From an uncultured Rhodanobacter sp. (GTDB lineage Bacteria; Pseudomonadota; Gammaproteobacteria; Xanthomonadales; Rhodanobacteraceae), in the NCBI GenBank assembly GCA_903827735.1, contig CAIKJM010000620.1, positions 1 to 5,676 of the forward strand: a DNA stretch of 5,676 bases, in the 5' to 3' direction. The position numbers were made by a program, and so were the translations under genes. The stretch's first letter is position 1. Each line of letters opens with the position of its first letter. The notes under the pieces are model-generated. The model was given only the letters and a program-made list of their open reading frames with translations. It searched no databases and had not been told where the DNA came from. Below, in pieces: positions 1-5,635 of the stretch.

Positions 1-55
1 CAGAAAGAGCCACGCCAGCCACGAGCAGGGAAGTGATCGCAAGTTTACGCATCAT
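1..55 (-). CDS. Exported protein, 5' end only (partial)
   Basis: The gene reads leftward off the window edge, so only 18 codons are visible. They translate to MMRKLAITSLLVAGVALS: a positive pair (R3, K4) followed by an uninterrupted hydrophobic run, which is the n- and h-region of a Sec signal peptide. The cleavage site, and therefore whether this is a lipoprotein or a plain secreted or outer-membrane protein, lies outside the window. Two ATG codons are adjacent (55-53 and 52-50). A GAGG Shine-Dalgarno on the minus strand (68-65) lies 9 bases before the first ATG and 12 before the second, so the first is favoured. The mature protein is not visible and no function can be assigned. The gene is preceded by a long leader with a strong hairpin. 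Confidence 0.7.
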   Translation of the reverse strand, partial: MMRKLAITSLLVAGVALS

Positions 56-240
56 GATGTTGGGCCTCGAAATGAGTGTCGCGAGCCCGGCCGGAACCCG
101 GCGTCTCGGGAGGCGCGACGAAACGACGTTAACAGTAGCGGGGGGATACCGACGCTGAACAAAACACGGGAAATTCACGACTTTTCCAACGTGAAATCTT
201 GACTTTACAAAGGCTTAATCTGAAGCGAAACAACTTGCGC
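56..240. other. Intergenic region between hutG and the partial gene
   Basis: No convincing gene is seen here. Apart from the hairpin at 78-119 the stretch is more AT-rich (about 140-240) than its surroundings, as expected for a promoter region of the leftward partial gene. On the minus strand TTGTTT (about 232-227) and TGTAAA (208-203) are 18 bases apart, and TTGGAA (about 190-185) and TGTTTT (167-162) are 17 apart. Both pairs are weak matches to sigma-70 boxes and neither can be called a promoter with confidence. A T-rich terminator for hutG was looked for and not found. Confidence 0.35.
78..119 (-). repeat. GC-rich hairpin in the leader of the partial gene
   Basis: Nested inverted repeats fold into one stem. 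GTCGCG 78-83 pairs with CGCGAC 114-119, CCCG 86-89 with CGGG 107-110, and GCCGG 90-94 with CCGGC 98-102, around an AAC loop. That gives 15 base pairs, interrupted by a small internal loop (84-85 against 111-113) and a four-base bulge (103-106). On the minus strand the structure ends about 10 bases before the GAGG ribosome binding site of the partial gene. It could be a translational or mRNA-stability element. It could instead mark the end of leftward transcripts from hutG, but no T-run follows it on the minus strand, so an intrinsic terminator is less likely. Confidence 0.5.
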
Positions 241-1020
241 TCAAGCAAGCGTCGCTTCCAGGAGATCGGCAATCAGCGCCTGGACCAAGGCGGCTTTTTC
301 CGCATCGTAGATGAAGCTCTCCTCATTCATGTAGTTGACCTGGGCCAGCTCGAGCTGGACCGCCTGCACGCCCGCTGCCGGCTTTCCGTAGTGTCTCGTG
401 ATATATCCACCCTTGAAGCGCCCGTTGACGGCGAAACTGAAGCGGGCCTGGTGTTCCAACCGATGCTGAAGTTCGCGCTGCAGCGGCACGGCGCAGCTGG
501 CACCCGCTGCGGTTCCCAGATTGAAATCGGGCAGCCGGCCGTCGAACAGCATCGGCACGTGGCTGCGGATCGAATGACCCTCCCACAGCACGACGCGGCC
601 GTACTGATCGCGCAATCGCGTAATTTCCTGCGCCAACGCTTGATGGTAAGGCTGCCAGAATTCGTTTACGCGCTGTTGCACTTCAGCCTCGTCAGGCTCG
701 CAGCCGTCGAGATAAAGCGCTTCACCGTCAAAGCCGATGGTGGACACCAGGCCGGTTTCGCGCTGCCCCGGATAAAGCGCGTGACCGTCCGCCGGCCGAT
801 TCAAATCGATCACATAACGCGAGGCCTTGGGCTTCAGCACGCTGGCACCGAGCCGCCGTGCCAGCGGCTCGTACAGACGGCCTACGTGCCAGTCGGTGTC
901 CGGCGAACGACGCGCCGCCGGCTGCATCCGTGCGGCTATATCGTCGGGGATAAAGCTGCCGTCGTGCGGCAGGCTGATCAATAAAGGCACGCTGCCGCGA
1001 TGAAGAGTGAAGTTTTCCAT
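241..1020 (-). CDS. hutG: N-formylglutamate deformylase (HutG)
   Basis: This 259-residue cytoplasmic hydrolase is expected to split N-formyl-L-glutamate into formate and L-glutamate, the last step of the five-step histidine degradation route. Family motifs run the full length: SLPHDG (16-21), DTDWHV (41-46), RYVIDLNR (68-75), EGHSIRS (147-153), the very characteristic NGRFKGGYITRHYG block (199-212) and VQLELAQ (221-227). The repeated His/Asp/Glu motifs fit a metal-dependent amidohydrolase. Length is about normal for the family (roughly 260-270), so the gene appears intact. The start is forced: an in-frame TAG lies four codons upstream of the ATG at 1020. The AGGG directly abutting that ATG is too close to be a good ribosome site, so translation may depend on gor upstream (53-base gap). 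No hutU, hutH, hutI or hutF is in view, so it is separated from any other hut genes at least here. A related N-formyl amino-acid hydrolase role is the main alternative. Confidence 0.9.
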   Translation of the reverse strand: MENFTLHRGSVPLLISLPHDGSFIPDDIAARMQPAARRSPDTDWHVGRLYEPLARRLGASVLKPKASRYVIDLNRPADGHALYPGQRETGLVSTIGFDGEALYLDGCEPDEAEVQQRVNEFWQPYHQALAQEITRLRDQYGRVVLWEGHSIRSHVPMLFDGRLPDFNLGTAAGASCAVPLQRELQHRLEHQARFSFAVNGRFKGGYITRHYGKPAAGVQAVQLELAQVNYMNEESFIYDAEKAALVQALIADLLEATLA

Positions 1021-1073
1021 CCCTGCATTCTAGTGGCGACTCGCAATGGAAGACGCGCCCGCCAGCGGCGTCG

Positions 1074-2435
1074 TCATCCCATCGCCAGCAGCTCTTCGGC
1101 CACCGTCGGATGAATCGCCACGGCCGTTTCCAGATCGCGCTTGTGCAAACCGAGCTTCAGTGCGACGGCAAATCCCTGCAGCATCTCGTCGGTGCCCGGA
1201 CCAAGCACATGGATACCGACCACGCGCTCGTTCGCACCCACGCAAACCAGCTTCATCAGGCTCGGCTCCTTGCGCTCGACCAGCATAAACTGCATCGGGA
1301 CGAAATGACTGCGGTAAATGTTGACCGCGTCGCCGTACTGTTTTCTTGCCTGCTCTTCGCTAAGTCCCACGCTTCCCAACGGTGGGTCGGAAAACACCAC
1401 GCTAGGAATGGCCTCGGCGTCGATACGGCTATCGGATCGATCACCGAACAGACGATCGGCCAACCGTCGTCCGTTCGCCACGGCTACCGGGGTCAGCGCC
1501 TTGTCCGGGGTGATATCGCCCACCGCGTAGATGCCCGGCACGCTGGTGTTTTGCTGCGCGTCGACTTGCACGTGCCCGGAAGCGTCGGTGGTCACGCCGA
1601 TCTTCTCCAGTCCCAAGCTTGCGCTATTTGGCACTCGGCCCACCGCCCAAAGCACGGCATCGTAAGGGCCTCGTGACCCAGCCTCCACGTCGTCCAAAAC
1701 GACGCCTTCGGCTGTGCGTCGCGCTCTTGTTATCGCACTTTTGGTATCGATAAAAATACCTTGCGCCTGCATTTTTCCGCGCAGCGCATCGACCATTTCG
1801 ACATCGAAATTCTTTAACAGGCGCTCGACTGCCAGCACCTCGACTTCGGCGCCGAGGGCTCTGAGCAGGCCGGCAAATTCCACTGCGATATAGCCGCCGC
1901 CGACGACCGCCACACGGCGTGGCATGACCTCCAGCGAAAACATGTCGTCCGATACCAGTCCAAGCTCAAAACCAGGCAGATCGAGCGTTCGCGGTCGGGC
2001 GCCGGTGGCGATCACGATGTGCGCCGCCCGCAGCCGCTCGCCATTGGCCAGTTCAATGGTATCGGCTGCGGCGAAGCGAGCCATTTGATACGCCACGTCG
2101 ATGTGTTTTTCTTTCAGGCGCTTGGCATAGCGTTCGTTGATACCCGCGATGTAACGATCACGCTGATGGCGAAAGTGCGCCCAGTCCAGCGCACCGGGTT
2201 TGGAATCAAAACCGAATTCCACCGCCAACCGCTGCGCCTGCGCCAGCTGCGCCGATAACCACAAACTTTTCTTCGGCACACAGCCCCGGTTAACGCAGGT
2301 ACCTCCCAGTTCAAGTGCAGGATCGACCAAGGCCACACTTGCGCCGTTACGCGCCGCGCGAAACGCCACAGACAATCCACCAGAGCCTGCACCCAATACG
2401 ATCACGTCATACGTTGCAGTCATGGGTGCGCCCAT
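1074..2435 (-). CDS. gor: Glutathione-disulfide reductase (class I FAD disulfide oxidoreductase)
   Basis: Gor reduces glutathione disulfide to glutathione in the cytosol using a pyridine nucleotide, through FAD and a redox disulfide. In this 453-residue protein the FAD fold begins with DVIVLGAGSGG (10-20). The active disulfide sits in GGTCVNRGCVPKK (C47, C52). The nucleotide domain opens with VVGGGYIAVEFAG (177-189), a second FAD contact is YAVGDIT (303-309), and the dimer interface carries IPSVVFSDPPLGSVGL (343-358) and DEMLQGFAVALKLG. It ends with HPTVAEE, giving the catalytic His442/Glu447 pair. Length matches E. coli Gor (450). Oddly, after the second strand of the nucleotide domain (200-210) the usual arginine pair that holds the NADPH phosphate is not seen: the residues are V203 and K208, in a loop one residue short. 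The start is uncertain: ATG 2435 has no visible ribosome site, while ATG 2423 (MTATYDV) has a weak GGGCG upstream and may be the true start. A different disulfide substrate is possible. Confidence 0.88.
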   Translation of the reverse strand: MGAPMTATYDVIVLGAGSGGLSVAFRAARNGASVALVDPALELGGTCVNRGCVPKKSLWLSAQLAQAQRLAVEFGFDSKPGALDWAHFRHQRDRYIAGINERYAKRLKEKHIDVAYQMARFAAADTIELANGERLRAAHIVIATGARPRTLDLPGFELGLVSDDMFSLEVMPRRVAVVGGGYIAVEFAGLLRALGAEVEVLAVERLLKNFDVEMVDALRGKMQAQGIFIDTKSAITRARRTAEGVVLDDVEAGSRGPYDAVLWAVGRVPNSASLGLEKIGVTTDASGHVQVDAQQNTSVPGIYAVGDITPDKALTPVAVANGRRLADRLFGDRSDSRIDAEAIPSVVFSDPPLGSVGLSEEQARKQYGDAVNIYRSHFVPMQFMLVERKEPSLMKLVCVGANERVVGIHVLGPGTDEMLQGFAVALKLGLHKRDLETAVAIHPTVAEELLAMG

Positions 2436-2448
2436 TAATTTAGAAATT

Positions 2449-2469
2449 GCACGTTAGCGTGTGACGTGC
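2449..2469. repeat. Inverted repeat upstream of gor
   Basis: GCACGT (2449-2454) and ACGTGC (2464-2469) are perfect inverted arms around nine bases, with partial pairing continuing outward. They lie 14 bases upstream of the first gor ATG in the 84-base gap behind the dadA-like gene. The repeat could be an operator of a separate gor promoter or a small mRNA hairpin. No convincing -35/-10 pair accompanies it, so the role is open. Six-base arms can arise by chance. Confidence 0.3.
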
Positions 2470-2519
2470 GAAGCCGATGTCAGATTGAATAACCTTTCTT
2501 CGCCAATATCACCGACTCG

Positions 2520-3779
2520 CTAGAGTCCGAATCGCGCCGGCGCGTACGGCAACGCATCAACCGGCGAACTCGGGCCACCAAGCATGGATGTCACCAGCTC
2601 GGCCGTACCCGTCGACATGCTGACCCCGAGCATGCCGTGGCCTGTGGCCAGCAAAAGATTGGACCAACGCGCGCTGCGGCCGATGATCGGCAGCTCGTCC
2701 ACGCTCATCGGTCGCCAGCCCCACCATTCCTCCAAAAGCTGCGGACCTTCCGGCTCGCGCAGGCCTTCGGCCGCGCCGCGTCGCAGCGCGTCGATGCGGG
2801 TGCGATTGAGGCCTTCGGCATAACCGGAGAACTCCATCGTGCTGCCAAGCCGATAACCACTGTTCCAAGTCGTGACGCAGACCGACGCCTCGCGCAGCAC
2901 CAGCGCATGGCGCGGAGCCAGCGCCGGCCTGGAGTACGTAAGCGAATAACCTTTGCCCGGCTGCATGGGCAGCCGCAGAGCAAGCTTTTTCGACAAAAGC
3001 GGCGACCACGCGCCGAGCGCGAGCAGCACACTGTCACCTGCGAACGCTCCTCCGCTCGTTATGACCTGGCGGATGCGGCCGTCTTCCGTCATGAAGCCGT
3101 CGATGCGCGCGCCTGCTTCGATGACGCCGCCGAGTTCGATGACCCGGCGCGCCAGTTCTGCCGCGTAATGATCCGGCCGCAGTCGCGCGTCGCCCGGATG
3201 AAACAGGCCGCCAACGACACTCGGCTTCAGGGCTGGCTCCATCGCCTCGATATCGCCGCCGCGCAAACGCTGCACCTCGATACCGAGGCGATCAAGCACC
3301 GCGGCATGATTCCGTTCGTCGGCCAACTGCTTCGCGGCCGTACGGTAGGCATAAAGCACGCCGCCCTCGACAAATTCGCAATCGAGCTTTTCATCGCGCA
3401 CCAGCTCGGCCAGCAGATGGCGCGAGCGCTGCAGAATGGCCAGGCGCGCGGACGCGGCGTGATGAAAGTCTCGCCAGTTGCAGCGCCGGGCAAAGCCCAA
3501 CAGCCAGCGCAATCGTGGTCCATCCAGGCGCGGGTTGAGATAGAGCGGCGCATCGGCCTTCAGCATGGAGCGCAGCGCTAAGCCGATCATTCCCGGCATC
3601 GCCAGCGGCGGCGCGTGGCTGGGCGTGATGGTGCCGCAGTTGCCGTGCGAGCTGCCGCAGCCGGGCGTGCCCTGCTCCAGCACCCGCACATTCGCGCCCG
3701 TTCTCAGCAGATACAGCGCGCAAGCCAGTCCAATGACGCCGCCGCCAAGAATCAATACATCGCTGCGTGAATCGCTCAT
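2520..3779 (-). CDS. DadA-like FAD-dependent D-amino-acid dehydrogenase
   Basis: This 419-residue flavoenzyme of the DAO superfamily is expected to oxidise the C-N bond of a D-amino acid (or a related imino acid) to an imine that hydrolyses to a 2-oxo acid, passing electrons to the respiratory chain. The N-terminal FAD-binding fold has LGGGVIG (11-17) with the ribose-binding acid E35. SSHGNCGTITP (43-53) is the second flavin motif and corresponds to SAANAGQISP in E. coli DadA. GKGYSL (275-280), WWGWRPMSVDELPIIG (352-367) and ATGHGMLGVSMSTGTAEL (378-395) match the DadA C-terminal half. Length is close to DadA (432), so the gene is intact. It heads the leftward group and starts about 90 bases from the BlaI-type operator. 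The ATG (3779) lacks a good Shine-Dalgarno. The GNCGTITPSHAPPL wording also recalls FAD oxidases of cis-4-hydroxy-D-proline catabolism, but no hydroxyproline epimerase is in view, so the substrate is unassigned. No dadX racemase is adjacent either. Confidence 0.82.
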   Translation of the reverse strand: MSDSRSDVLILGGGVIGLACALYLLRTGANVRVLEQGTPGCGSSHGNCGTITPSHAPPLAMPGMIGLALRSMLKADAPLYLNPRLDGPRLRWLLGFARRCNWRDFHHAASARLAILQRSRHLLAELVRDEKLDCEFVEGGVLYAYRTAAKQLADERNHAAVLDRLGIEVQRLRGGDIEAMEPALKPSVVGGLFHPGDARLRPDHYAAELARRVIELGGVIEAGARIDGFMTEDGRIRQVITSGGAFAGDSVLLALGAWSPLLSKKLALRLPMQPGKGYSLTYSRPALAPRHALVLREASVCVTTWNSGYRLGSTMEFSGYAEGLNRTRIDALRRGAAEGLREPEGPQLLEEWWGWRPMSVDELPIIGRSARWSNLLLATGHGMLGVSMSTGTAELVTSMLGGPSSPVDALPYAPARFGL

Positions 3780-3868
3780 GGATGCAGTCTAACGCTCGGC
3801 TGGCGGCGGATTCACGTCTTCGCATACCTTGCACGCAGCGCTTCGAATCCAGGACTTGCATCCTCGAT

Positions 3869-3906
3869 ATTACGAGCGTAATCTCAATTACGCTTACACG
3901 CGTAAT
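3869..3906. promoter_or_regulatory. Tandem palindromic operator, probable BlaI-family binding sites
   Basis: Four alternating half-sites make two palindromes. Site 1 is ATTACG-AG-CGTAAT (3869-3882). Site 2 has seven-base arms ATTACGC (3887-3893) and GCGTAAT (3900-3906) around TTACAC. Their centres, 3875.5 and 3896.5, are 21 bp apart, two helical turns, so two dimers would sit on the same face of the DNA. The inner half-sites also form GCGTAAT-CTCA-ATTACGC (3876-3893). Repressors of the BlaI/MecI/CopY family bind short palindromes at their own promoters, and site 2 overlaps the predicted -35 and spacer of the blaI promoter. Binding by the adjacent repressor is inference; the half-site ATTACG is not the classical TACA/TGTA core, although TTACAC and TTAC elements resemble it. 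Confidence 0.68.
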
Positions 3907-3916
3907 CTTTTATAAC
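3888..3916 (+). promoter_or_regulatory. Predicted sigma-70 promoter of the blaI-M56 operon
   Basis: TATAAC (3911-3916) matches five of six bases of the -10 consensus. Seventeen bases upstream lies TTACGC (3888-3893), a poor -35 that falls inside operator site 2. Transcription would start near 3923, giving a leader of about 15 bases before the ATG. A weak -35 under an operator fits a promoter meant to be held off by its own repressor. The start site is not measured. Confidence 0.55.
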
Positions 3917-3928
3917 GCCGATTGGAAC

Positions 3929-3933
3929 GGGAG
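3929..3933 (+). promoter_or_regulatory. Ribosome binding site of blaI
   Basis: GGGAG lies five bases before the ATG at 3939. It is the clearest Shine-Dalgarno in the window and fixes the blaI start, which also agrees with the family N-terminus. Confidence 0.65.
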
Positions 3934-3938
3934 CCACC

Positions 3939-4331
3939 ATGTCATCGCCATCGATTGCCATAAGCGACGCCGAAAGCCGGGTGATGGCAGTGCTATGGGA
4001 GGCCTCGCCACTGGCATCCGAGGACATCGTCACCGCGTTATCGAAGCCGACCGGTTGGCACGAAAAGACCGTCAAGACGCTGCTAAACCGGCTGCTGGTC
4101 AAAGGCGCTATCAGCGCCGAAAAAGACGGCCGGCGTTACCTGTATTCGCCGCTGTTACACCGCGAGGAGTGGCAGCGGCGTGAGAGCCGCAGCCTGCTCG
4201 ACCGCGTGTTCGGCGGCAAGGTAGCGCCACTGCTCGCGCATTTCAGCCAGCACGAAAAGCTGACGGCGAAGGACGTCGCCGAGCTGCGCAAGCTGATTGA
4301 TTCCATCGAGAAGAAAGGGCGCCGGCCATGA
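3939..4331 (+). CDS. blaI: BlaI/MecI/CopY-family transcriptional repressor
   Basis: This is a small dimeric cytoplasmic repressor of 130 residues, the normal BlaI length (about 125). The N-terminal winged helix spans roughly residues 7-72: ISDAESRVMAVLWE is helix 1, ASEDIVTAL helix 2, and WHEKTVKTLLNRLLVKGAI the recognition helix with following strand. The wing is EKDGRRYLYSP. The C-terminal dimerisation part (73-126) contains FGGKVAPLLAHF and ends with LTAKDVAELRKLIDSIEKK, which aligns without gaps to S. aureus BlaI. The inducer-triggered cleavage bond of staphylococcal BlaI, Asn101-Phe102, falls here on His101-Phe102. The protein probably represses its own operon through the palindromes just upstream. 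Its stop overlaps the ATG of the M56 peptidase gene by ATGA (4328-4331), so the two are translationally coupled and should be made together. The target genes beyond this operon are unknown. No beta-lactamase is seen, so the name describes family, not a proven resistance role. Confidence 0.92.
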   Translation: MSSPSIAISDAESRVMAVLWEASPLASEDIVTALSKPTGWHEKTVKTLLNRLLVKGAISAEKDGRRYLYSPLLHREEWQRRESRSLLDRVFGGKVAPLLAHFSQHEKLTAKDVAELRKLIDSIEKKGRRP

Positions 4332-5611
4332 TCGATACGCTGCTATACATCAGCGTGGCATTGCTTCTTGCGCTGGTCTGCCGCAAGAGCGCAAGACGCG
4401 TGTTTGGTGCAGGGCCGGCATTCACCTTGTGGCTGCTGCCGCCAGTGATGGCGACGCTGCCGTATTGGCCTGCCTTGCCAGCGACCTGGGCGGTAACGTC
4501 GACGATCCTGGTAGTGCCTGCTGCCCGAACTCTTATGGCGCAGGCCGCACCTTGGTCATCGGCTACGCACTGGGCCGTGATGGTTTGGGCAGCGGGCGCA
4601 TCGCTCTGCGTGATCCGCCTGATCGTTCATTACCGGCGACTGACGCGGCAAACCAGACCGCTTCCTGCCGACATGGCACCAGCGCTGTTTTGCGTTGGGT
4701 TCGATATTGATAGTCGTCGAGTGCGCCTGCATCCGAACGGCCCTGCAGTGCTGTGGGCACCACGCAGCCTGCTGCTTCTGCCGCCGGATTTTCTCGATCG
4801 CTTCGACCGCGCCGAGCAGCTTCTCGTGCTGCGGCACGAACAGGCTCATCTGCGCCGCGGCGATACCTGGTGGGCCCTGTTGGCGGAACTCGCCCTCGCC
4901 CTGCTCTGGTTTCATCCGCTGGCTTGGCTGGCCATGCCGCGCTTTCGACTGGATCAGGAGCTTGCCTGCGACGAACGCGTTCTGCGCCAGTCGCCGCAGG
5001 ACGAAACCGCCTACGCCAACACGCTGCTACACAGCATCGGCATGGACTCCGCGCCCGTGCTTATTCCCTGGCTCGCCGAGCCCCAACTGAAGGAGCGACT
5101 GACCACGATTCAACGACTTCGTCCCGGCGCGTTGCGCCGACGCTTGGGCTTTATCGCGCTGGCTTCACTAATGCTCGGAAGCGCAATCGTGGCCCACGCT
5201 GCGGGAAATGACCAAGGCAATAAGGGCGTCGAAGCGAAACTTAGCTACAACGCGACTGTCCAGCCGCAATACCCGGCCGATTCGATAAAGCATCACGAGC
5301 AGGGAACGGTGATTCTCAGCGTGCTTGTAGGCGCCGACGGCGAGGTGCACAAGGTCGCGGTTGATCCGACGACGCAGGCATCGGCAAGCCTGATCAAAGC
5401 CGCGAGCGACGCCGTCACCCAGTGGCATTTCAACCCGGAAATAAAGAACGGCAAGCCAGTGGCAGGCTACGCGCGCGTGCCGGTGAAATTTGCCATGGCC
5501 GATCTTCCCCAGGCGCCACCTGCTGACATGCCACCGCCACCGCCGCCCGCACCACCGCTTCCACCACCCCCAACGCCACCGGCCCCGGCACATGCCTCGC
5601 CCCGTCGCTGA
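4328..5611 (+). CDS. BlaR1-like M56 membrane metallopeptidase with TonB-C-like domain and proline-rich tail
   Basis: This 427-residue inner-membrane protein is the likely sensor-protease partner of the BlaI repressor. Hydrophobic segments occur at about 3-18, 32-68 (probably two), 81-100, 182-203 and 273-292. The zinc site is HEQAH (170-174), where E171 would be the catalytic base. The downstream ELACDE (211-216) supplies the expected third metal ligand, as in M56 peptidases. After the last membrane segment, residues about 303-388 form a TonB C-terminal-like domain: QPQYPADSIKHHEQGTVILS, then VGADGEV and AVTQWHFNPE with NGKPV. Residues 393-427 are a tail dominated by proline. The penicillin-binding sensor of classical BlaR1 is absent, so the signal is probably not a beta-lactam acylating the protein; a cell-envelope stress or peptidoglycan cue is possible. 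AAAGGG (4314-4319) lies eight bases before the ATG, which overlaps the blaI stop. In TonB the proline region precedes the C-terminal domain; here it follows. Membrane topology is predicted by eye. Confidence 0.88.
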   Translation: MIDTLLYISVALLLALVCRKSARRVFGAGPAFTLWLLPPVMATLPYWPALPATWAVTSTILVVPAARTLMAQAAPWSSATHWAVMVWAAGASLCVIRLIVHYRRLTRQTRPLPADMAPALFCVGFDIDSRRVRLHPNGPAVLWAPRSLLLLPPDFLDRFDRAEQLLVLRHEQAHLRRGDTWWALLAELALALLWFHPLAWLAMPRFRLDQELACDERVLRQSPQDETAYANTLLHSIGMDSAPVLIPWLAEPQLKERLTTIQRLRPGALRRRLGFIALASLMLGSAIVAHAAGNDQGNKGVEAKLSYNATVQPQYPADSIKHHEQGTVILSVLVGADGEVHKVAVDPTTQASASLIKAASDAVTQWHFNPEIKNGKPVAGYARVPVKFAMADLPQAPPADMPPPPPPAPPLPPPPTPPAPAHASPRR

Positions 5612-5635
5612 GAACGTCCTTATAAGCTCTTGATT

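Noticed and set aside
199..227. TTGACT at 199-204 as a plus-strand -35 box
   Set aside because: The matching -10 position (222-227, GAAGCG) has no resemblance to TATAAT, and no plus-strand gene follows.
711..797. Near-repeated stretches around GATAAAGCGC inside hutG (about 711 and 771)
   Set aside because: They encode two short similar peptides (DGEALYLDG and DGHALYPG) within the conserved protein; a coding coincidence rather than a DNA repeat element.
199..984. 261-residue plus-strand open frame antisense to hutG
   Set aside because: It lies almost wholly inside hutG, whose motifs are unmistakable. The translation is rich in Arg, His and Gln with no family resemblance, as expected of an antisense shadow in GC-rich DNA.
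1110..1676. 188-residue plus-strand open frame antisense to gor
   Set aside because: The opposite strand encodes well-conserved Gor sequence throughout; nothing supports expression here.
2637..3581. 314-residue plus-strand open frame antisense to the dadA-like gene
   Set aside because: Long, but antisense to a clear DAO-family gene, with low-information composition and no ribosome site or recognisable motif.
3767..4183. 138-residue plus-strand frame running through the operator and into blaI
   Set aside because: It crosses the promoter region and overlaps blaI in another frame; the blaI frame has the ribosome site and the family match.
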